This document shows positions 29,501-33,830 of a stretch of DNA of 33,830 nt, in pieces; the stretch's first letter is position 1; each line of letters begins with the position of its first letter. The stretch covers positions 1-33,830 of IMG/VR virus record IMGVR_UViG_3300041409_000342; one strand, given 5' to 3'. Made by a program: the position numbers and the translations under genes. The stretch comes from a virus. The notes beneath the pieces were generated by a model. That model was not told the DNA's origin. It saw nothing but the letters and a program-made list of their open reading frames with translations, and did not search any database.

Positions 29501-30865
29501 GGCGTGAAGGATCTCGTGCAGTTCAGCGACGCGCCGCTCCTCTTCGAGGACGTGGATTTCATGAGCTTTACCGGGCGCGCGATCTACGGAACGAACATTC
29601 CCTTCTTCCGCGCGCGTGGGTTCACCGTGACCGACGTGGCCGAGACGTCCGACGCGCTCCTTGCCGGGGGCGCCGCGCTCGCGTACCTGCCGAGCCTCAC
29701 CGGCTCCGTCGATATCGGCGATGGGCGCTTCATCCAGGGCGTCCCGGCGATTCCGAGTCGCGCGCCCTCCGGGCTCGGACTCCAGGGCACGAGCGTGCAG
29801 ACGCTCTCCGGCACGATCGAAAACCTCTACTTCGAGCGGTACGGCCACAAATCGGCCGGCGCGAACCCGCTCGGCTGCATCGACGTGTACAACTACGGCA
29901 ACGACCTCACGATCGCTGGGATTGTCGGTCGGAATATCACGCACTCGCTCGTGAAGCTCGCCAATGGCGGGCGCGTGCACGTCGAGGCGACGGTCGTCGG
30001 GCAGGACCACAACTTCGGGGCGGCCGCGGTGCAGATCGGCGCCGGCGTGCATTCGGTGACCGGAGATTTCCCCGACCCGACCGTGCACGTCAAGGGGACC
30101 GGCTTCACTGCGGGCCCGCTCGTGCAGGTCGTCGGCGCCTCAGGTTCCGAGATCCGGAATCCTCGCCTCACGGTGATTGCGCGGGGCTGTTTGCAGGCGA
30201 TCTCCACGGACTACATCGACGGCGGGCACTTCGACGTGGTCGCGAGCGATTCGACGGGCGTCAGCAATGCCGACTCCCCGATCGCGTTCGGCACGGGCTG
30301 CAAGGGAAAGGTGAGCATCCGCGCGAACATCAAGAACAGCGCGGTCGGCGCGATCTACGCGAACGCCTCGCCCACCCTCGACATCCACCTGCTCCCCGGA
30401 TCGGTGCTCGACACGAGCGCAGTCGGTGGCCAACACCTCTACGCCTCGGGCGTGCGGGATGTGACGCTGGACAGCGTGCAACTGCTCGGCACCCCCACGA
30501 ACGGCATTGCCGTGCTCAGCTCCAATCGCTTCCAGGCGAGAGGGTGCCAAGCGCCAGCCGGGACGACGATCAGCCGCACCTCCACCACGACGATCGTCGA
30601 GTCGGACAACACGTGGCTCGTGGGATCGGCCTCCTGGAACCCGCCGAACCTGGCGGCAGGCGCGGTGCAGTCGACGACGGTGCCGCTCTTGGACTGTCTC
30701 GTTGGCGACTTCGTTGACGTCACGTTCAGCATCCCGCTCCTCGGCACGCGCATCTGGGGCGAAGTGCTCGTCGCGGGGACCGTGACCGTGTACCAGCAGA
30801 ACCCCACCGGAGGCGCGGTGGACGTCGGCGCCGGGTTTGTCACCGCGCGCGTGCGCCGAGGCTAG
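26540..30865 (+). CDS. Tail hub fused to pectate-lyase-like tailspike
   Basis: 1441 residues, the largest gene. The N-terminus (DRLSCQGVQVLYGVLYPGDL; RVLTVVWSDGSFDEWRVGPD) resembles tail-hub proteins of siphoviruses. A Thr/Gly-rich beta region (about 270-430) follows, then a LamG-like middle. At about 880 the block INVRDSEHGARGDDLADDTG marks the start of a right-handed beta-helix of the pectate-lyase family used by tailspike depolymerases. Beta-helix rungs extend to about 1340. The last 80 residues (PPNLAAGAVQSTTVPLLDCL and RIWGEVLVAGTVTVY) form a trimer-type cap common in phage fibres. It should attach at the tail tip and degrade or bind capsule/cell-surface glycan. Hub role is inference; beta-helix is well supported. 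Confidence 0.85.
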   Translation: MKSLVNISLTDRLSCQGVQVLYGVLYPGDLSSASDVHAIEERESLTLKFSRLDATGAVRAFAAQIRAGRVLTVVWSDGSFDEWRVGPDVSGRGEGGLITVEGVPLWLDLVERADSALGMGWVSDVSGRVRNFDYEITERTASSIFSAYVIPNCPSYVTLGTVDPTYVLPSLSVSRLTPGGLALAVRDALRSVDISCEVQLRRNGTTDYKLDLVTQIGASGNTPVFHPSTSLKTLTRKSDPTLQATRVLVRGGGDPAGLPGVWGVSRWRVGAPSGTTIALTDRNGGASPIAFDNQFVGQYLLRVKTGRTFPITASSAAAGTVTLGGGVSTIAADEDVEFRLTEPSTNTRTTTTRYAISAVGGGTITMGVSVPIAVDSQYVDWYARVWSASSGGTIVLTTRISASVAATDVITVASIAGVTTAHFVEFIQLDGAGEVPSFVDHPTYVQADPIGYGVKAMELAKPQAGIAQLIPNAWMRTWTTPASPPDGWSAVLTSGGPASIARNSSAAFTRYGGYSWQFAVLGSAGVAAYKIITPTAYPNTGSLSARAWVYFSAFADPGSLARFSVYALTAAGALGASLGSVLVSPLTGTGAETAVDIGTWVELKVENISLDGTDAPYGVVGVFEPHFGAVNSGANSPAGYLDVVEMFPFAKCPTAAMEFGDANGLLQAANNQLRLVASPPLFYTFGILDLARAFSTEYSRLAPTLGANARAADIEYGNDVTVRVLAFARDLLDATNTTLTLANRPTLLTSLESGGLESVGLVPVGSTTVELTQSVPIEAAYVELTAAAATLPSSTEIRTSSLSPTKISLNLNSAVTFAPADPTTAPSTSVAVGVPPSRAAVISRIPTTAVRASESTSSLFGYDSASDRTLPLKELDRVIPVINVRDSEHGARGDDLADDTGAFVSAVARRATRGLRVFIPPGRYRLDWTSLSTLTSPLIFEGAGPDSVLLFKPAGTSALFKGAASVASAFLAFRNLSLDGYRASQGSGVKDLVQFSDAPLLFEDVDFMSFTGRAIYGTNIPFFRARGFTVTDVAETSDALLAGGAALAYLPSLTGSVDIGDGRFIQGVPAIPSRAPSGLGLQGTSVQTLSGTIENLYFERYGHKSAGANPLGCIDVYNYGNDLTIAGIVGRNITHSLVKLANGGRVHVEATVVGQDHNFGAAAVQIGAGVHSVTGDFPDPTVHVKGTGFTAGPLVQVVGASGSEIRNPRLTVIARGCLQAISTDYIDGGHFDVVASDSTGVSNADSPIAFGTGCKGKVSIRANIKNSAVGAIYANASPTLDIHLLPGSVLDTSAVGGQHLYASGVRDVTLDSVQLLGTPTNGIAVLSSNRFQARGCQAPAGTTISRTSTTTIVESDNTWLVGSASWNPPNLAAGAVQSTTVPLLDCLVGDFVDVTFSIPLLGTRIWGEVLVAGTVTVYQQNPTGGAVDVGAGFVTARVRRG

Positions 30866-30879
30866 GAACAAAGGACCCC

Positions 30880-31176
30880 ATGCCCACCGTCGATCTTCCG
30901 GTCTACCTCTACGACGTCGTCACCGCGTCAGACGCGCCACGATTCGTCGTGTCGTGCCGCACGGCGGAGGCCGCGCAGCAGGTCGCCGTCCGTCTCAACC
31001 AGCTCCGCACCGACGGCCTCCTAGCGGGTGACGAGCACTTCACGGCGGCCGAGCCGCGCATCGCGACGGTCACGCTCCCCGTCACGCCGGGCGCCCACGT
31101 GATCGTCCAGGGCTACTGCGTCGCCACCGAAGCCGTGGCGGTTGCACTCAATCAGGCGCAGGGGCGCGCGCCATGA
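30880..31176 (+). CDS. Small hypothetical protein
   Basis: 98 residues after AAAGGA. Beta-alpha-beta in appearance: VDLPVYLYDVVTASDAPRFV, a helix AAQQVAVRLNQLRTD, and strands VTLPVTPGAHVIVQGY. No cysteine pairs or membrane helix. Sits between spike and membrane genes; a tail-fibre chaperone or a virion accessory are possible, but nothing in the sequence decides this. It overlaps the next gene by ATGA. Confidence 0.6.
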   Translation: MPTVDLPVYLYDVVTASDAPRFVVSCRTAEAAQQVAVRLNQLRTDGLLAGDEHFTAAEPRIATVTLPVTPGAHVIVQGYCVATEAVAVALNQAQGRAP

Positions 31177-31496
31177 TGCTGATCCTCTCCGGGCCGGACG
31201 ATCCGATCGTGATCGCGGCGAAGACGCTCGGCGTGATCCTCTCGGCGCCGTTCGCGCTCCTGATCGGCCGCGGCTTCTACTTCCTCGGCCGCGTCTCGAA
31301 GCAGTTCGGTGATCTCGTGACGTCGGTCGACAAGATCGAGAAGAAGCTCGAGGAGTATGCGGGCGAGTCGCAATCGCACGTCTGGAGCTTCGCCATCATC
31401 GAAGAGGACATCAACGCATTGCAGCGGAAGGCCGGCGTCGAGATCCGCGAGTATCCGAACCGGCGCGTCGGCCCGCCGGATCGGCGGCACGCATGA
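31173..31496 (+). CDS. Small membrane protein with coiled coil (holin-like)
   Basis: 107 residues. One hydrophobic helix at about 13-35 (IAAKTLGVILSAPFALLIGR), then a charged coiled coil (LVTSVDKIEKKLEEY). The C-terminus is basic. One-membrane-helix proteins next to an endolysin may be holins, antiholins or spanin-like linkers. Only one helix is seen, so I favour a holin accessory. Start ATG 31173 overlaps the previous stop; its own stop overlaps the next start by ATGA. Confidence 0.6.
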   Translation: MMLILSGPDDPIVIAAKTLGVILSAPFALLIGRGFYFLGRVSKQFGDLVTSVDKIEKKLEEYAGESQSHVWSFAIIEEDINALQRKAGVEIREYPNRRVGPPDRRHA

Positions 31497-31885
31497 CTCA
31501 CCACTCCGACTCACCCTCTCGACTCATGGACGCCCTCCGCCCCTTTCTCTCCCGTGGCATCGGCCTGCTCGTCGGCTGGCTCGTCGGGCAAGCCGCGCTC
31601 CGCTACGGCGTCACCGTGCCGGACGAGGTGCGCGACTACCTGATCGACGGACTGAACACGATGGTCGGCGTCCTCGGGACCTATTTCCTCACGCACCGCA
31701 CGCTCGACAAAAAGCTCAACCCCGCCGACACCGCGAGCTCGCACCTCGCCGCGGAAGGCAAGGTCGAAGCACGCGCGATCAAGGTCGCCGAGCAGACGGC
31801 CGCGCGCACGGCGGCGTTCGGGGCGGCCGATCCGCTCGAGGAGCCTCCGCGACGGCTCTACCGTCCCCCGCACAACGAGGACTAG
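31493..31885 (+). CDS. Small two-helix membrane protein (holin candidate)
   Basis: 130 residues. Hydrophobic segments at about 22-38 (GIGLLVGWLVGQAAL) and about 50-68 (LIDGLNTMVGVLGTYFL) are joined by a short loop, then follow a soluble Ala-rich helix and a basic/proline end. This is a plausible class II holin-like layout, two bases from the endolysin gene (starting at 31888). The N-terminal MTHHSDSP repeats that of the 1391-1969 protein. Topology and lethality are not shown by sequence. Confidence 0.65.
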   Translation: MTHHSDSPSRLMDALRPFLSRGIGLLVGWLVGQAALRYGVTVPDEVRDYLIDGLNTMVGVLGTYFLTHRTLDKKLNPADTASSHLAAEGKVEARAIKVAEQTAARTAAFGAADPLEEPPRRLYRPPHNED

Positions 31886-31887
31886 CG

Positions 31888-32604
31888 ATGCTCGGTCATC
31901 TGCCCGCTGGGACCAAAGGGTTTGACTGCAACACCACCGTCACGGCCGACGCGGCCCGCCGGTTCTACGACGCCGGGTATCGCTTCGCCATTCGCTACGT
32001 GCGCCGCGCGCAGCACCACGCGTATGACATGACCGTGCGCGAGCTCGCCGATCTACTGCGCGCGGGACTCGGCGTCATGGTCGTGCAGCATGTTGCGCCA
32101 CCTGGCTGGGTGCCAACCGCGGGGCTCGGGCGGCTCTACGGCGAGACCGCGGCGTTGGAGGCGAATGAGGCAGGCGTCAGTGCCGGGTGCACGCTCTGGT
32201 GCGATCTGGAGGGCGTGGCCAAAGGAGTGCCCCACGCGGACGTGATCGCCTTCTGCAACGCGTGGTACGGCGCGGCGCGGAGCGGTGGCTACTCGCCGGG
32301 ACTCTACGTCGGCGACTCGTGCGGGCTCACGGCGACGGAGCTCTATCACCGATTGAAGTTCCGGCGCTACTGGTCGGCCTACAATCTCAATCGCGACGAG
32401 TTCCCGGCGGTGCGCGGAGTGCAGATGCGCCAGCACGCAGCGATCGTCTCCGACCGCGTGCCGGGGATCCCCTACGAGTTCGACGTCAACCTGATCGGAC
32501 GGGACGCGATGGGAGATAGCCCGCATCTCCTCCTGCCGCGCGCGAGCCACCGCGGGGACGTCGCGCCAGATGCACCGCAGATCCCGGACGACGGGACGAT
32601 CTAG
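31888..32604 (+). CDS. Putative endolysin, DUF1906 (Rv2525c-like) glycoside-hydrolase-like
   Basis: 238 residues from ATG 31888; the long upstream frame lies in other genes. TKGFDCNTTVTADAARRFYD, AGYRFAIRYVRRAQH and TLWCDLEGVAKGV match the DUF1906 TIM-barrel family, which folds like GH25 lysozymes. Asp13, Asp106 and Glu108 are candidates for the active site. It has no signal peptide, so release would need a holin, and two candidates lie upstream. Cleavage of peptidoglycan is inferred from context and fold; no activity is proven for the family. The last 30 residues are proline-rich. Confidence 0.8.
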   Translation: MLGHLPAGTKGFDCNTTVTADAARRFYDAGYRFAIRYVRRAQHHAYDMTVRELADLLRAGLGVMVVQHVAPPGWVPTAGLGRLYGETAALEANEAGVSAGCTLWCDLEGVAKGVPHADVIAFCNAWYGAARSGGYSPGLYVGDSCGLTATELYHRLKFRRYWSAYNLNRDEFPAVRGVQMRQHAAIVSDRVPGIPYEFDVNLIGRDAMGDSPHLLLPRASHRGDVAPDAPQIPDDGTI

Positions 32605-32642
32605 GACCCTCTCACTCCACTCCCCCTTCTCGGAGTCCGATC

Positions 32643-33113
32643 ATGGCCGCAGGAAAATGGAAGCTGTACGAGAGCGCGAAGCTCTATCTGGCTGACGGGA
32701 CGTTCGACCTCGACGACAACACGAACTGGAAGCTCGCCCTCTTCCTCTCGACCTCGAACGCGAACACGCTCGGCGGCACGAACGACGTGTACGGTGATCT
32801 CACGAACGAGCACGCCAACGCGAACGGCTACACCACGGGCGGTCTCGCGCTCACGCCGACGTGGACGCAGGCGGCCGGCACGGCCACGTTCGACTCGAAC
32901 GACCCGGTCTGGACCGCCGCCGGTGGATCCATCGTCGCCCGGTTCGGCGTGATCTACAAGAACGCCACGGTCAACACCATCGTGAAGCCGCTGTTCGCGG
33001 TCTGCCTGCTCGACACGACGCCGGCCGACGTGACGGCGACGACCGGCAACACGCTCACCGTCACCATGAGCGCCTCGGGGATCATCACCCTGAGTGGCGC
33101 GGCGGTGGATTAG
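32643..33113 (+). CDS. Structural/virion-like protein
   Basis: 156 residues, with GGAG before ATG 32643. Beta-rich and Thr-rich: YESAKLYLADGTFDLDDNTN, KLALFLSTSNANTLGGTND, and SIVARFGVIYKNATVNTIVK. Similar proteins occur near the end of tail modules in several phages and are thought to be minor virion proteins or fibre tips. No membrane segment or catalytic motif. Position after the endolysin is a bit unusual for a virion gene, so assignment is tentative. Gap 32605-32642 shows nothing else. Confidence 0.65.
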   Translation: MAAGKWKLYESAKLYLADGTFDLDDNTNWKLALFLSTSNANTLGGTNDVYGDLTNEHANANGYTTGGLALTPTWTQAAGTATFDSNDPVWTAAGGSIVARFGVIYKNATVNTIVKPLFAVCLLDTTPADVTATTGNTLTVTMSASGIITLSGAAVD

Positions 33114-33120
33114 TCCGCCG

Positions 33121-33830
33121 ATGCCGCACTTGCTCCTCCGCCAGCGCGGCCCGAAGTCCGCGAACTACACCGGTCCAGGCGGGCCGGTGTGGTACGCGCG
33201 CACCTCCGATTCGTTCATCCCGTTGACGGAAGCGTCCCCGAAGACGTGCGCGTTCAAGGTGTTCATCCCGGCCGGCTACTCGAGTCGCACGCCGCACCGG
33301 ATCGTGTATCAGTGGCCAGATAGCGGGGCGCGCGGAACGGACAATACGTCGCAGCTCGGCGGTGGGCTGGCGAAAGCGCTCTCGGTGAACAATCTCGCGG
33401 GCACGTACACGCAGGCGACGTGGCCAACGATTCTGGTCGCGATTCAGTATCCGCAGTTTCAGCCCTCGGACGGCGTGACGTCGATCGGCGCGGCCGGTCG
33501 CTACTGGGGATTCCCACTCTTCGCCGCGGTGATGTCAGCGGTTGAGCGGGAGTGGAACGTCGACGCGACGCGCCGCTTCTGTACCGGCTGGTCGCTCGGC
33601 GGGAATACCTGTCTCGAGTACCTCGGCGCGTACCGCTATGAGTTCCGTGCTGCGTTCGTGACGGAATGCAATCTCTCGTCGGTCGTACACCTCCTCACGC
33701 CGGTGAGCCCGCAGACGACGCAGGGCTCGACGGACAAAGTGGCCTCGGTCGCCGCGACGATGCCGATCAAACATTACCAAGCGATCGACGACAGTTCGCT
33801 CCCGTACACGCAAGCACGTGTGGTGCGCGA
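33121..33830 (+). CDS. Alpha/beta-hydrolase (esterase), 3' end cut by window edge
   Basis: ATG 33121 to the window end, 236 codons without stop. FKVFIPAGYSSRTPHRIVYQ gives the first strands, as in polyhydroxybutyrate-depolymerase and feruloyl-esterase-type hydrolases. FCTGWSLGGNTCLEY holds the nucleophile elbow G-W-S-L-G-G with Ser158. A later strand-turn (KHYQAIDDSS, Asp223/Asp224) fits the acid residue; the catalytic His would be beyond the window. The product likely splits ester bonds in surface polysaccharides or wall polymers. No signal peptide; a virion-attached esterase is possible. GC and codon use match the adjacent genes. Confidence 0.8.
   Translation, partial: MPHLLLRQRGPKSANYTGPGGPVWYARTSDSFIPLTEASPKTCAFKVFIPAGYSSRTPHRIVYQWPDSGARGTDNTSQLGGGLAKALSVNNLAGTYTQATWPTILVAIQYPQFQPSDGVTSIGAAGRYWGFPLFAAVMSAVEREWNVDATRRFCTGWSLGGNTCLEYLGAYRYEFRAAFVTECNLSSVVHLLTPVSPQTTQGSTDKVASVAATMPIKHYQAIDDSSLPYTQARVVR

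Noticed and set aside
1-33830. CRISPR array, transposon, integrase or toxin-antitoxin pair
   Set aside because: No regularly spaced repeats, no transposase or integrase motifs and no toxin gene next to the HTH regulator were seen.

Overview
The window is a contiguous piece of a tailed, non-contractile (siphovirus-type) double-stranded DNA phage genome, or of a prophage. It runs from the end of an early/accessory region through packaging, head, tail and lysis genes. No contractile sheath gene is visible, and the order HNH, small terminase, large terminase, portal, protease, capsid, connectors, tail tube, tail chaperones, tape measure, baseplate and lysis is the standard long-tailed phage order. 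The DNA is GC-rich, genes are tightly packed with many ATGA/GTGA overlaps, and GTG starts are common, so a GC-rich host is likely. I cannot name the host from the sequence. No integrase, replication gene or tRNA is visible, so lifestyle is open, but a leftward Cro/C1-type regulator facing two palindromic operators suggests a regulatory switch.

Region 1 (1-5543) is accessory. It holds small Cys-rich or unknown proteins, a divergent regulator with operators near 820-872, and one long patchwork ORF (2640-4190). Short DNA repeats recur at gene junctions here, some carrying the ribosome-binding site and start codon, as if genes were shuffled as cassettes. Very short ORFs bridge several junctions by stop/start overlap. 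Region 2 (5540-7023) holds a PD-(D/E)XK-like nuclease, a winged-helix protein, and a membrane-anchored protein of different base composition.

Region 3 (7024-12722) is packaging and procapsid: an HNH protein whose low-complexity 3' end overlaps a likely cos region, a P27-type small terminase, an unexpected sigma-region-4-like helix-turn-helix protein, large terminase, two small proteins, HK97-type portal, HK97-type protease and a zinc-ribbon protein. A predicted promoter with a dyad in its spacer and a strong intrinsic terminator lie just before the capsid gene. Region 4 (12841-17744) is capsid and connectors; the capsid frame extends upstream through an in-frame membrane segment. Region 5 (17773-30865) is the tail: tube protein with duplicated domains, tail chaperone pair joined by a well-formed -1 frameshift signal, a 1346-residue tape measure, distal tail protein, a lectin-like tail protein and a 1441-residue hub fused to a pectate-lyase-like spike. 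Region 6 (30880-33830) holds two small membrane proteins (holin candidates), a DUF1906-type putative endolysin, a structural-looking protein and a truncated alpha/beta-hydrolase (esterase).

The capsid-to-spike genes appear to form one rightward transcription unit. The best leads for new biology are the membrane segment fused to the capsid frame, the sigma-like protein between the terminase subunits, the promoter-terminator leader before the capsid, the domain shared between tail terminator and tail tube, the junction repeats, and the esterase next to the lysis genes.
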